Source: Streptomyces sp. NBC_01241 (GTDB lineage Bacteria; Actinomycetota; Actinomycetes; Streptomycetales; Streptomycetaceae). From it: a stretch of 64,000 nucleotides of DNA. Below the pieces are notes generated by a model, which worked only from the letters and a program-made list of their open reading frames with translations, ran no database searches and was not told the origin of the DNA. Positions 40,257-50,625 of this stretch are shown here, piece by piece; the first letter of the stretch is position 1; every line of letters begins with the position of its first letter. The stretch lies in NCBI RefSeq assembly GCF_041435435.1, contig NZ_CP108494.1, positions 1,956,501 to 2,020,500 on the forward strand, in the 5' to 3' direction. The position numbers and the translations under genes are program-made.

Positions 40257-41678
40257 TTAGCCGACCGAGCCCTCCATCTGCAGCTCGATCAGCCGGTTGA
40301 GCTCGAGTGCGTACTCCATCGGCAGCTCCTTCGCGATCGGCTCGACGAAGCCGCGCACGATCATCGCCATCGCCTCGAACTCGGTCAGACCGCGGCTCAT
40401 CAGGTAGAAGAGCTGGTCCTCGGAGACCTTGGAGACGGTTGCCTCGTGACCCATCGACACGTCGTCCTCGCGGACGTCGACGTACGGGTAGGTGTCGGAG
40501 CGCGAGATGGTGTCGACCAGCAGCGCGTCACAGAGCACGTTGGACTTCGCGCCCGGCGCGCCCTCGCCGATCTCGATCAGGCCGCGGTACGAGGTACGGC
40601 CACCGCCTCGCGCCACCGACTTGGAGACGATGTTGGAGGAGGTGTTGGGCGCCATGTGGACCATCTTGGCGCCGGCGTCCTGGTGCTGGCCCTCGCCCGC
40701 GAAGGCGATGGACAGGGTCTCGCCCTTGGCGTGCTCGCCCATCAGGTAGACGGCCGGGTACTTCATGGTGACCTTGGAGCCGATGTTGCCGTCGACCCAC
40801 TCCATGGTCGCGCCCTCGTAGGCCACGGCGCGCTTGGTGACCAGGTTGTAGACGTTGTTCGACCAGTTCTGGATCGTCGTGTAGCGGCAGCGGCCGCCCT
40901 TCTTCACGATGATCTCGACGACCGCGGAGTGCAGCGAGTCGGAGGAGTAGATCGGCGCGGTGCAGCCCTCGACGTAGTGGACGTAGGCGTCCTCGTCGAC
41001 GATGATCAGCGTCCGCTCGAACTGGCCCATGTTCTCCGTGTTGATACGGAAGTAGGCCTGCAGCGGGATGTCGACGCGGACACCCTTGGGCACGTAGATG
41101 AACGAGCCGCCGGACCACACGGCCGAGTTCAGCGAGGCGAACTTGTTGTCGCCGACCGGGATGACGGTGCCGAAGTACTCCTTGAAGAGCTCCGGGTGCT
41201 CCTTCAGCGCGGTGTCGGTGTCGAGGAAGATGACGCCCTGCTCCTCCAGATCCTCACGGATCTGGTGGTAGACGACCTCGGACTCGTACTGCGCGGCGAC
41301 ACCGGCGACCAGGCGCTGCTTCTCCGCCTCCGGGATGCCGAGCTTGTCGTAGGTGTTCTTGATGTCCTCGGGCAGGTCCTCCCAGGACTCCGCCTGCTTC
41401 TCGGTGGATCGCACGAAGTACTTGATGTTGTCGAAGTCGATGCCCGACAGGTCGGAGCCCCAGTTCGGCATGGGCTTCTTGTCGAAGAGCCGCAGGCCCT
41501 TGAGGCGCAGCTTCAGCATCCACTCGGGCTCGCTCTTCTTCGCCGAGATGTCGCGGACTACATGCTCGGAGAGCCCGCGCTTGGCTGCGGCGCCTGCCGC
41601 GTCGGAGTCGGCCCAGCCGAATTCGTACGTGCCCAGACCCTCGAGCTCAGGGTGGGCAGTCTCCGTGGGGAGCGTCAT
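40257..41678 (-). CDS. sufB: Fe-S cluster scaffold protein SufB
   Basis: A 473-residue SufB. Hallmarks are [50 protein letters not shown], and the C-terminal [20 protein letters not shown]. The ATG overlaps the sufR stop as ATGA and has GGGAGGAA upstream. It is the main scaffold on which clusters are built. Confidence 0.95.
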   Translation of the reverse strand: MTLPTETAHPELEGLGTYEFGWADSDAAGAAAKRGLSEHVVRDISAKKSEPEWMLKLRLKGLRLFDKKPMPNWGSDLSGIDFDNIKYFVRSTEKQAESWEDLPEDIKNTYDKLGIPEAEKQRLVAGVAAQYESEVVYHQIREDLEEQGVIFLDTDTALKEHPELFKEYFGTVIPVGDNKFASLNSAVWSGGSFIYVPKGVRVDIPLQAYFRINTENMGQFERTLIIVDEDAYVHYVEGCTAPIYSSDSLHSAVVEIIVKKGGRCRYTTIQNWSNNVYNLVTKRAVAYEGATMEWVDGNIGSKVTMKYPAVYLMGEHAKGETLSIAFAGEGQHQDAGAKMVHMAPNTSSNIVSKSVARGGGRTSYRGLIEIGEGAPGAKSNVLCDALLVDTISRSDTYPYVDVREDDVSMGHEATVSKVSEDQLFYLMSRGLTEFEAMAMIVRGFVEPIAKELPMEYALELNRLIELQMEGSVG

Positions 41679-42379
41679 GCGGGGTTCCTCCCGGCCGTGC
41701 TTGCAGATACTGAATGGGTGGTCTGTGGTGCTGCGTGGCCGCTGCGCGGAATGTACGTCGTACACACACCGTCGCCGTGGGCGATGGTGGCCAGACGCTG
41801 CACATGGGTCCCGAGGAGGTTGGAGAAGAACTCCGTCTCCGCCTCGCACAGCTGCGGGTACTGCTCGGCGACATGGGCGACCGGGCAGTGGTGCTGGCAC
41901 AGCTGCTCGCCCTGCTGCGGGCCGGGCGCGCTACGCGCGGTAGCAGCGTACCCGTCGGCCGACAAAGCCTTGGCCAGGGCCTCGGTCCGCGCCTGCGGGT
42001 CCGCGGCCTCGACCGCCGCGCGGTACGCCTCGGACTGGGACGCAATCCTGGCCCGGGCGAAAGCGACGACCGCCTCATCGCCCGAGGTCTCGGCGATCCA
42101 GCGCAGCGCGTCCGCGGCGAGCTTGTCGTAGGACTGGTCGAAGGCGTCCCGCCCGCAGTCGGTCAGAGCGAACGCCTTGGCCGGGCGGCCCCGGGTCCGC
42201 GCGCCGTACACCCGCTGTTCACGGGCCTCGACGATGCCGTCGGAGACGAGGGCGTCGAGATGCCGACGGACAGCGGCCTGGGTGAGACCCAGGCGCTTCG
42301 CCAGCTCGGCGACCGTGGACGGGCCGTGGTCCAGGATGGAACGCGCGACCCGATTGCGCGTCGAGCGCTCTCCGGTCAC
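41675..42379 (-). CDS. sufR: SufR iron-sulfur sensing repressor
   Basis: A 234-residue winged-helix regulator and first gene of the suf operon. The DNA-binding part is [21 protein letters not shown] with the wing [13 protein letters not shown]. The C-terminal [18 protein letters not shown] holds the cluster cysteines. The GTG at 42379 is chosen because AGGAGG lies six bases upstream; a GTG at 42415 is the main alternative. With a bound cluster SufR represses its own operon; the CAAC-N6-GTTG operator lies just upstream. Confidence 0.92.
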   Translation of the reverse strand: MTGERSTRNRVARSILDHGPSTVAELAKRLGLTQAAVRRHLDALVSDGIVEAREQRVYGARTRGRPAKAFALTDCGRDAFDQSYDKLAADALRWIAETSGDEAVVAFARARIASQSEAYRAAVEAADPQARTEALAKALSADGYAATARSAPGPQQGEQLCQHHCPVAHVAEQYPQLCEAETEFFSNLLGTHVQRLATIAHGDGVCTTYIPRSGHAAPQTTHSVSASTAGRNPA

Positions 42380-42414
42380 GAGTTCCTCCTGCGGAGCCTC
42401 GCCAACGTATTTCA

Positions 42415-42428
42415 CAACGCCATTGTTG
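42415..42428. promoter_or_regulatory. SufR operator CAAC-N6-GTTG
   Basis: CAACGCCATTGTTG fits exactly the 14-bp palindrome CAAC-N6-GTTG that I recall for Streptomyces SufR. It is 36 bp before the sufR start, over the probable promoter. Confidence 0.7.
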
Positions 42429-42551
42429 CGTAATTCATCTCGCCCTGACAACCACGGTCCGGAACGATCTACGGTGCGGTTCATCACTTAGGGTTACCTA
42501 ATGCGGCCCCGGGAGACGGGCGTTTCCCGCCCCTGCCTAGACTTACCGGCC

Positions 42552-43528
<977 letters not shown>

Positions 43529-43532
<4 letters not shown>

Positions 43533-44296
43533 GCGCCGGTACGTACACCCCGCGGCCGGGCGCCGCCCCGCTGTCCCGCATGATCACCACGCAGACCGCG
43601 CTGGAGACGCGGATGCTGCTGCGCAACGGCGAGCAACTGCTGCTGACCGTGATCATCCCGACGCTGCTGCTGGTGCTGTTCAGCGCGGTCGACATCGTGG
43701 ACACCGGCTCGGGCGAGTCGGTCGACTTCCTGACCCCCGGCATCCTCGCGCTCGCCGTGATGTCGACGGCCTTCACCGGCCAGGCCATCGCCACCGGCTT
43801 CGAGCGGCGGTACGGGGTGCTCAAACGGCTCGGTGCCTCGCCGCTGCCCCGCTGGGCCCTGATGACCGCCAAGACCCTCTCCGTACTGGTCACCGAGGTG
43901 CTGCAGGTGGTGCTGCTGACGGTGATCGCGTTCGCGCTGGGCTGGTCGCCGCACGGCAACCCGTTCGCCGTCCTGCTGCTGCTCGTGCTCGGCACCGCGG
44001 CCTTCTCCGGGCTCGGGCTGCTGATGGCCGGGACGCTGAAGGCGGAGGCGACGCTCGCCGCGGCCAATCTGGTCTTCCTGCTGCTGCTGGTCGCCGGCGG
44101 TGTCATCGTGCCGCTGGAGAAGTTCCCGGACGCGGTGCAGTCGGTGCTGGGGCTGCTGCCGATCGCGGCCCTGTCGGACGGGCTGCGCGCCGTGCTCCAG
44201 CACGGCGCGTCGATGCCGTGGGGAGACCTCGGCATCCTCGCGGTATGGGCGGTGCTCGGGCTGGGCGCGGCGGCGAACTTCTTCCGCTGGGAGTGA
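43529..44296 (+). CDS. ABC-2 type exporter permease
   Basis: A 255-residue membrane protein with six helices, beginning TALETRMLLRNGEQLLLTVI and carrying the ABC-2 pattern FERRYGVLKRLGASPLPR and PLEKFPDAVQSVLGLLPI. ATGA overlap with the ATPase. The pair forms an exporter of unknown substrate. Its location before ctaA is common in Streptomyces. Confidence 0.9.
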
Positions 44297-44371
44297 GCGG
44301 GCCCACGCATCGGTCGACGATTCGGGGTAACTCGTCCCCCTCGTGAAAGCTTGCACAAGCCGCCGCCTACC

Positions 44372-45376
44372 ATGGTGCGCGTGCCCAAGCTGACCCGAGC
44401 CGAAGTCGCTCAAGCCGTGCGGAACCCGCTCCTCTACATCGCCGAGCGATGGACTCCGTCCCCCCGCACGGTCCGCCGTGCGGCCATGTCGGCCGTCGTC
44501 ATGGCCGTGCTCATCGTCGTGACCGGCGGCGCGGTGCGGCTGACCGGCTCCGGCCTGGGCTGCCCGACCTGGCCCAAGTGCACCGAGGAGAGCCTCACGG
44601 CGACGAGCGCGATGGGCCTCCACGGCGTCATCGAGTTCGGCAACCGGATGCTGACGTACGTCCTGTGCGCGGCCGTCGGGTGGGCGATCATCGCCGCCCG
44701 GTCCGCGAAGCCCTGGCGGCGCAGCCTCACCCGGCTCGGCTGGGTGCAGTTCTGGGTGGTCATGGGCAACGCGGTGCTCGGCGGCATCGTGGTGCTGGTC
44801 GGCCTCAACCCGTACACCGTCGCGGCGCACTTCCTGCTCTCCACGGCGCTGCTCACCGTCGCGATGGTGACGTGGCAGCGGGTCCGTGAGGGCGACGCGG
44901 CGCCCCGGCCGCTGGTGGGCAAGGCGGTGTCCCAGCTGACCTGGCTGCTCGCGGTCGTGGCGGGGCTGCTGATCGCGGTCGGCACAGTCGTCACGGGCGC
45001 CGGACGGCACGCGGGTGACTCCAGCGACGTCCACCGCATTCCGATCGACTGGAAGATGATCACGCAGCTGCACGCCGATCTGGCCTGGGCCGTGGTGGCG
45101 CTGACCGTCGCCCTCTGGTTCGTACTGAAGGCCGTGGACGCGCCCGTCGGGCCGCTGCGCCGCACCCGTGACCTCTTCCTGGTGCTGCTGGGGCAGGGGC
45201 TTGTCGGGTACGTGCAATATTTCACCGACACGCCGGAAGTACTGGTCGGACTGCACATGTTCGGCTCGTGCCTGGTGTGGATCGGCGTGGTGCGCGTCCT
45301 GCTGTCGCTGCGCGAGCGGCCGGTGGAGGTCGGGCCGACTCCGACCCCACGCAGCGAAACAGCGCTCATCGCCTGA
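44372..45376 (+). CDS. ctaA: heme A synthase (COX15/CtaA)
   Basis: A 334-residue membrane enzyme that oxidises heme O to heme A for cytochrome aa3. It has eight helices with heme-ligand histidines in LHGVIEFGNRM, VAAHFLLSTAL, QLHADLAWAV and VGLHMFGSC, and the Cys pair of the outer loop in LGCPTWPKC. The start may be ATG 44372 or one of the GTG codons just after. ctaB, the previous step, lies nearby on the other strand. Confidence 0.92.
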   Translation: MVRVPKLTRAEVAQAVRNPLLYIAERWTPSPRTVRRAAMSAVVMAVLIVVTGGAVRLTGSGLGCPTWPKCTEESLTATSAMGLHGVIEFGNRMLTYVLCAAVGWAIIAARSAKPWRRSLTRLGWVQFWVVMGNAVLGGIVVLVGLNPYTVAAHFLLSTALLTVAMVTWQRVREGDAAPRPLVGKAVSQLTWLLAVVAGLLIAVGTVVTGAGRHAGDSSDVHRIPIDWKMITQLHADLAWAVVALTVALWFVLKAVDAPVGPLRRTRDLFLVLLGQGLVGYVQYFTDTPEVLVGLHMFGSCLVWIGVVRVLLSLRERPVEVGPTPTPRSETALIA

Positions 45377-45394
45377 AAGGCGCCGCGCACCGGG

Positions 45395-45435
45395 GAGCAC
45401 ATGGGCAAGGCGTCATCGGGTACGTGCAGTACGGA
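45395..45435 (+). other. short remnant resembling a ctaA segment
   Basis: Just after ctaA, one frame reads HGQGVIGYVQY, very like the LGQGLVGYVQYF of ctaA itself (DNA near 45189-45222). The DNA shares GGGTACGTGCA and flanking bases. No open gene surrounds it. It looks like debris of a duplicated or replaced ctaA end. Confidence 0.4.
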
Positions 45436-45502
45436 CCATTCCCGGCACGCGGCAGAAAAATGCCAACGCGCGAATCCCCTAAAGGTTTTGTCAGCGGCTG
45501 AT

Positions 45503-45551
45503 CGAAAGCCCCCTGCTAGCCCGGCTGAATACGGTGAGCAGGGGGCTTTCG
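45503..45551. terminator. 15-bp hairpin between convergent genes
   Basis: CGAAAGCCCCCTGCT (45503-45517) pairs fully with AGCAGGGGGCTTTCG (45537-45551) around 19 bases. It serves ctaA and the opposite hypothetical gene. Confidence 0.82.
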
Positions 45552-45558
45552 CCTGCCC

Positions 45559-45915
45559 TCAGGCCTTGTTGGACGGGCCGCCCACCTGGATTCCGGCCAT
45601 CCGCGTCCACTCGTACGGGCCGGTGCGGACCTTCGCGGCGAACTCCCCGTCGAAGGACTCGTGCATCGTGATCCCGGCCTTCCGAGCGGCACTCTCGGCG
45701 ACCGCGTACGACGGGGCGACCAGATCGCCCCAGCCGCCGTCCTCGCCGACGAGAACGATGCGGGTGCCCATCTGCCCGATGTAGGAGAGCTGTCCCTCCG
45801 CACCGCCGTGGGCCTTGGAGAAGGCACCGATCTGCTTGGCGAGCCTCGCCGCCCTGCGCTCCGCGCGGGCCGCCTGCTTGCCGCTCTCCACCTGGGTTTC
45901 TGCCGTCTCTGCCAT
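45559..45915 (-). CDS. conserved hypothetical protein
   Basis: A 118-residue protein conserved in Streptomyces. A helical, basic N-terminus (SGKQAARAERRAARLAKQIGAF) is followed by a small alpha/beta part, YIGQMGTRIVLVGEDGGWGDLVAPSYAVAE, and ends RMAGIQVGGPSNKA. No catalytic motif or membrane helix is seen. It sits between ctaA and ctaB but has no visible tie to heme synthesis. Confidence 0.78.
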   Translation of the reverse strand: MAETAETQVESGKQAARAERRAARLAKQIGAFSKAHGGAEGQLSYIGQMGTRIVLVGEDGGWGDLVAPSYAVAESAARKAGITMHESFDGEFAAKVRTGPYEWTRMAGIQVGGPSNKA

Positions 45916-45948
45916 GCTCAGGATGCTATCGATGGGTACGCCGACGTG

Positions 45949-45992
45949 CGACGGGCGGGGCACGTGGCCTGGGCCACGCACCCCGCCCGTCG
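45949..45992 (-). terminator. long nested hairpin after ctaB
   Basis: CGACGGGCGGGG (45949-45960) pairs with CCCCGCCCGTCG (45981-45992), and inside CGTGGCC pairs with GGCCACG. It lies 22 bp after the ctaB stop. Confidence 0.8.
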
Positions 45993-46013
45993 GCAGGTGT
46001 CGGTGAAGCGGGA

Positions 46014-46961
46014 CTACCTCAGGAAGGGGTCGACCGCCACGGCGACGAAGAGCAGCGAGACATAGGTGATCGACCAGTGGAACAGCCGCATCTCCTTGAG
46101 CTTCCCGCCCGTCACCCCGGCCTTGGCCCGGTTGAGCAGGCCATGGGCCTCCCAGAGCCAGAACCCGCCGGTCAGCAGCGCCACCGCCGTGTAGAACCAG
46201 CCGGTGTAGCCGAGCGGAGTCAGCAGCAGCGAGACGGCGACCATCACCCAGCTGTAGACGACGATCTGGCGGGCCACCACCCGGTTGGAGGCGATGACCG
46301 GCAGCATCGGCACGCCGACCCTGGCGTAGTCGTCCTTGACCTTCATCGACAGCGGCCAGTAGTGCGGCGGCGTCCAGAAGAAGATGACGGCGAAGAGAAT
46401 GACCGCGGCCCAGGACATCGAGTTGGTCACGGCGGACCAGCCGATGAGGACCGGCATGCAGCCGGCGATGCCGCCCCAGACGATGTTCTGCGAGGTGCGG
46501 CGCTTCAGCAGCATCGTGTAGACGACGACGTAGAAGAGCAGCGCACCGAGCGACAGCGCCGCCGACAGCCAGTTGACCAGCAGTCCGAACCAGACCGTGG
46601 AGATCACCGCGAGGGCAACACCAAAGGCCAGGCACTCACGTGGGGTCACCATTCCGGTGACCAGCGGGCGCTGCGACGTACGGTCCATCAACGCGTCGAT
46701 GTCGCGGTCGATGTACATATTCAGCGCGTTGGCACCGCCCGCGGAGAGATATCCCCCGATGGTGGTGGTGAGAACGAGCCACAGATCGGGTACACCCTGA
46801 GCGGCCAGGAACATCACCGGAACAGTGGTGATCAGCAACAGCTCGATGATCCGAGGCTTGGTCAACGCCACGAATGCCTTGACACGGGCCCCGAACGGGC
46901 GATGGCCCCCTGGGCTGGGAGTCAAGGCGACCCCTGCGGGTCGGGACTCGACGGCCGTCAC
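46014..46961 (-). CDS. ctaB: protoheme IX farnesyltransferase (heme O synthase)
   Basis: A 315-residue UbiA-type prenyltransferase with nine helices that adds farnesyl to heme B. The two Asp-rich motifs are [19 protein letters not shown], seen as [15 protein letters not shown], and [19 protein letters not shown]. The GTG at 46961 has AGGGG six bases upstream and gives the usual TAVESRP start. Product passes to CtaA. Confidence 0.93.
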   Translation of the reverse strand: MTAVESRPAGVALTPSPGGHRPFGARVKAFVALTKPRIIELLLITTVPVMFLAAQGVPDLWLVLTTTIGGYLSAGGANALNMYIDRDIDALMDRTSQRPLVTGMVTPRECLAFGVALAVISTVWFGLLVNWLSAALSLGALLFYVVVYTMLLKRRTSQNIVWGGIAGCMPVLIGWSAVTNSMSWAAVILFAVIFFWTPPHYWPLSMKVKDDYARVGVPMLPVIASNRVVARQIVVYSWVMVAVSLLLTPLGYTGWFYTAVALLTGGFWLWEAHGLLNRAKAGVTGGKLKEMRLFHWSITYVSLLFVAVAVDPFLR

Positions 46962-47083
46962 GCACACCCCTGACAGAGAAATCCCAGCAAGCTCCGGGCG
47001 TGAAGGCCCAGTAAAGACTTGCGCGAACCACACCACTGTAGACGTTGGGGACAGGCCGCCCTTCGCGGGGGTGCGGTCGTGTT

Positions 47084-47241
47084 GAAGTGGCGCAGAAGTA
47101 AAGGGACGCGCTCATCGAAGTGGCATATGGGGGCCTCGCTCACCGGGGTGGCGCATCAGTGAAAGGACACGCTCATCGGAGGGCCCAGAAGTGGCCGGAG
47201 GCGCTCATCAGAGGGCCCAGAAGTGAGCCGTCGCGCTCATA
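47084..47241. repeat. five degenerate 28-33 bp tandem repeats
   Basis: Units at 47084-47116, 47117-47144, 47145-47177, 47178-47209 and 47210-47241. Each starts with a GAAGTGG or GAGGGCCC-like word and ends CGCTCATC. The array fills most of the 418-bp gap between divergent ctaB and tkt. It has no unique spacers, so it is not CRISPR. No gene is seen in this gap. Confidence 0.8.
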
Positions 47242-47309
47242 CGGGAGGCGAACTCCACGGACCACCCGCACCCTGGAAAGCAGCCGGAAAATGCTTGTTC
47301 CGACGAGGG

Positions 47310-47347
47310 TAGGCTCGACAGCGCCCGGTGCGGTCACCAGTCACCGG
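47310..47347 (+). promoter_or_regulatory. tkt promoter -10 and leader inverted repeat
   Basis: TAGGCT (47310-47315) is a good -10 box, though no clear -35 is found at the usual distance. CCGGTG (47325-47330) and CACCGG (47342-47347) follow as an inverted repeat at the start of the predicted leader. Confidence 0.35.
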
Positions 47348-47379
47348 TTTAGAACAGTGGAGAGGAGCCCTGACTCAGG

Positions 47380-49467
47380 GTGAGCACCAAGCCGACCACC
47401 ACAGACCTCCAGTGGACCGAATTGGACCAGCGGGCCGTGGACACTGTCCGCGTCCTTGCCGCCGACGCCGTACAGAAGGTCGGAAACGGCCACCCGGGCA
47501 CGGCGATGAGCCTGGCTCCTGCCGCGTACACCCTCTTCCAGAAGGTGATGCGGCACGACCCCGCCGACGCCGAGTGGACCGGTCGCGACCGGTTCGTGCT
47601 CTCCGCGGGGCACAGCAGCCTGACCCTCTACATCCAGCTCTACCTGGCCGGGTACGGCCTGGAGCTCGATGACCTCAAGGCCTTCCGCACCTGGGGTTCG
47701 AAGACCCCCGGTCACCCGGAGTACGGCCACACCACCGGCGTCGAGACGACCACGGGCCCGCTGGGCCAGGGTGTCGCCAACGCGGTGGGCATGGCAATGG
47801 CCGCCCGCTACGAGCGCGGCCTGTTCGACCCGGAGGCGGCCCCCGGCACCTCCCCGTTCGACCACATGATCTGGGTCGTCGCGGGCGACGGCTGCCTCCA
47901 GGAGGGCATCTCCGCGGAGGCGTCCTCGCTGGCCGGGCACCAGAAGCTCGGCAACCTGGTCCTGCTGTGGGACGACAACCACATCTCCATCGAGGGCGAC
48001 ACGGAGACCGCGGTCTCCGAGGACACCCTGAAGCGGTACGAGGCGTACGGCTGGCACGTCCAGCGCGTCGACCAGCTGCCCAGCGGCGACCTGGACCCCG
48101 CAGGTCTGTACGCGGCGCTGCAGGCCGCCAAGGCCGAGACGGAGCGCCCGTCGTTCATCGCGGCCCGTTCGATCATCGCCTGGCCCGCCCCGCACGCCCA
48201 GAACACCGAGGCCTCGCACGGCTCGGCACTCGGTGACGAAGAGGTCGCCGCGACGAAGAAGGTCCTCGGCTTCGACCCGGAGAAGACCTTCGAGGTCTCC
48301 GACGAGGTCATCTCGCACACCCGTGAGGCACTGGACCGCGGCCGCGAGGCCAAGGCCGAGTGGGAGAAGTCCCTCGCCGCGTGGCGCACCGCCAATCCGG
48401 AGCGCGCCGCCGAGTTCGACCGGATCTCCGCGGGCGAACTGCCCGCCGGCTGGGAGGACAAGCTCCCCGTCTTCGAGCCGGGCAAGAGCGTCGCCACCCG
48501 TGCCGCCTCCGGCAAGGTGCTCCAGGCTCTCGGCGAGATCGTCCCCGAGCTGTGGGGCGGCTCCGCCGACCTGGCGGGCTCGAACAACACGACGATCGAC
48601 AAGACGTCGTCGTTCCTCCCGACGGGCAACCCGCTGCCGGGCGCGGACCCGTACGGCCGCACGATCCACTTCGGCATCCGCGAGCACGCCATGGCCGCGG
48701 CCATGAACGGCATCGCGCTGCACGGCCACACCCGTATCTACGGCGGCACCTTCCTGGTGTTCTCCGACTACATGCGCAACGCCGTGCGCCTGTCCGCGCT
48801 GATGCACCTGCCGGTGACGTACGTGTGGACGCACGACTCCATCGGTCTCGGCGAGGACGGCCCGACCCACCAGCCGGTGGAGCACCTGGCCTCACTGCGC
48901 GCCATCCCGGGCCTGAACATCGTCCGCCCGGCCGACGCGAACGAGACCGCCGTCGCCTGGCGCGAGATCCTGCGCCGCTACACCAAGGTGTTCGGCAAGG
49001 GAGCCCCGCACGGCCTGGCGCTGACCCGTCAGGGCGTGCCCACGTACGAGGCGAACGAGGACGCGGCCAAGGGCGGCTACGTGCTCTTCGAGGCCGAAGG
49101 CGGCGACGCCCAGGTCCTCCTCATCGGTACGGGCTCCGAGGTGCACCTCGCCGTCGAGGCGCGCGAGGAGCTGCAGGCGGCCGGCATCCCGACCCGGGTG
49201 GTCTCGATGCCGTCGGTCGAGTGGTTCGAGGAGCAGGACCAGGCGTACAAGGACAGCGTTCTGCCGCCGTCCGTGAAGGCCCGGGTCGCGGTCGAGGCCG
49301 GTATCGGGCTGACCTGGCACCGGTACGTCGGAGACACCGGCCGAATCGTCTCGCTGGAGCACTTCGGTGCCTCGGCCGACGCCAAGGTCCTCTTCCGTGA
49401 GTTCGGGTTCACCGGCGAGCACGTCGCCGCCGCCGCGCGGGAATCTCTCGCCGCCGCCACGCGCTGA
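47380..49467 (+). CDS. tkt: transketolase
   Basis: A 695-residue thiamine-diphosphate enzyme of the non-oxidative pentose phosphate pathway. The N-terminal [12 protein letters not shown], the ThDP site [19 protein letters not shown] and the middle-domain [15 protein letters not shown] and [15 protein letters not shown] motifs are all present. GTG start at 47380. It heads the operon tkt-tal-zwf-opcA-pgl. Confidence 0.96.
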   Translation: MSTKPTTTDLQWTELDQRAVDTVRVLAADAVQKVGNGHPGTAMSLAPAAYTLFQKVMRHDPADAEWTGRDRFVLSAGHSSLTLYIQLYLAGYGLELDDLKAFRTWGSKTPGHPEYGHTTGVETTTGPLGQGVANAVGMAMAARYERGLFDPEAAPGTSPFDHMIWVVAGDGCLQEGISAEASSLAGHQKLGNLVLLWDDNHISIEGDTETAVSEDTLKRYEAYGWHVQRVDQLPSGDLDPAGLYAALQAAKAETERPSFIAARSIIAWPAPHAQNTEASHGSALGDEEVAATKKVLGFDPEKTFEVSDEVISHTREALDRGREAKAEWEKSLAAWRTANPERAAEFDRISAGELPAGWEDKLPVFEPGKSVATRAASGKVLQALGEIVPELWGGSADLAGSNNTTIDKTSSFLPTGNPLPGADPYGRTIHFGIREHAMAAAMNGIALHGHTRIYGGTFLVFSDYMRNAVRLSALMHLPVTYVWTHDSIGLGEDGPTHQPVEHLASLRAIPGLNIVRPADANETAVAWREILRRYTKVFGKGAPHGLALTRQGVPTYEANEDAAKGGYVLFEAEGGDAQVLLIGTGSEVHLAVEAREELQAAGIPTRVVSMPSVEWFEEQDQAYKDSVLPPSVKARVAVEAGIGLTWHRYVGDTGRIVSLEHFGASADAKVLFREFGFTGEHVAAAARESLAAATR

Positions 49468-49501
49468 CGCCGGTATACGACTAGTAGGAGATGCAATTCT
49501 C

Positions 49502-50620
49502 ATGACAGACGCACTCAAGCGCCTCTCCGACGAGGGCGTGGCGATCTGGCTCGATGACCTGTCGCGCAAGCGGATCACCTCGGGCAACCTCGCCGAGCTG
49601 ATCGACCAGCAGCACGTCGTGGGCGTCACCACCAACCCGTCGATCTTCCAGAAGGCGATCTCGCACGGCGACGGGTACGAGCAGCAGCTCACCGATCTCG
49701 CCACCCGCAAGGTCACCGTCGACGAGGCCATCCGCATGATCACGACGGCTGATGTGCGGGACGCGGCGGACATCCTGCGTCCGGTCTTCGACGCCACGGA
49801 CGGCCAGGACGGCCGGGTCTCCATCGAGGTCGACCCTCGTCTGGCGCACCACACCGACGCCACCGTCGCCGAGGCCAAGCAGCTGGCGTGGCTGGTGGAC
49901 CGGCCCAACACGCTCATCAAGATCCCGGCGACGAAGGCCGGCCTCCCGGCGATCACCGAGGTCATCGGAAAGGGCATCAGCGTCAACGTCACGCTGATCT
50001 TCTCGCTGGAGCGCTACCGCGAGGTCATGGATGCCTACCTGGCGGGTCTGGAGAAGGCGAAGGCCGCGGGCCTGGACCTCTCCAAGATCCACTCGGTGGC
50101 CTCCTTCTTCGTGTCCCGCGTGGACACCGAGATCGACAAGCGTCTCGACGCGATCGGCACCGACGAGGCCAAGGCGCTCAAGGGCAAGGCGGCACTCGCC
50201 AACGCCCGGCTCGCCTACCAGGCGTACGAGGAGGTCTTCGGCTCGGAGCGCTGGGCCGCCCTGGACAAGGCGCACGCCAACAAGCAGCGCCCGCTGTGGG
50301 CCTCGACCGGCGTCAAGGACCCCGCGTACAAGGACACCCTGTACGTCGACGACCTGGTCGCCCCCGGCACGGTGAACACCATGCCCGAGGCCACCATGGA
50401 CGCCACCGCGGACCACGGACAGATCACGGGCAACACCATCGCCGGCACCTACGAGCAGGCCCGCGCCGAGCTCGACGGCGTCGCGAAGCTCGGGATCTCC
50501 TACGACGACGTCGTCCAGCTCCTCGAGGACGAGGGCGTCGAGAAGTTCGAGGCGTCCTGGATCGACCTGCTCAACTCGACCGAGGCAGAGCTCAAGCGCC
50601 TCGCCCCTTCGGAGGGCTGA
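49502..50620 (+). CDS. tal: transaldolase
   Basis: A 372-residue transaldolase of the long type. [13 protein letters not shown] is the start of the barrel, and the Schiff-base Lys is in [31 protein letters not shown] and [16 protein letters not shown] follow. It lies 34 bp after tkt with GGAG upstream, and six bases before zwf. Confidence 0.95.
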   Translation: MTDALKRLSDEGVAIWLDDLSRKRITSGNLAELIDQQHVVGVTTNPSIFQKAISHGDGYEQQLTDLATRKVTVDEAIRMITTADVRDAADILRPVFDATDGQDGRVSIEVDPRLAHHTDATVAEAKQLAWLVDRPNTLIKIPATKAGLPAITEVIGKGISVNVTLIFSLERYREVMDAYLAGLEKAKAAGLDLSKIHSVASFFVSRVDTEIDKRLDAIGTDEAKALKGKAALANARLAYQAYEEVFGSERWAALDKAHANKQRPLWASTGVKDPAYKDTLYVDDLVAPGTVNTMPEATMDATADHGQITGNTIAGTYEQARAELDGVAKLGISYDDVVQLLEDEGVEKFEASWIDLLNSTEAELKRLAPSEG

Positions 50621-50625
50621 CCACC

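Noticed and set aside
42488..42501. TTAGGGTTACCTAA as an iron-box (IdeR/DmdR) site near the suf operon
   Set aside because: Half sites look right, but the spacing is 4 bp instead of the 9 bp of the known 19-bp box.
47084..47241. CRISPR array
   Set aside because: Units abut without unique spacers, differ from one another, and no cas genes are near. The same holds for the 31-bp array at 32809-32932.
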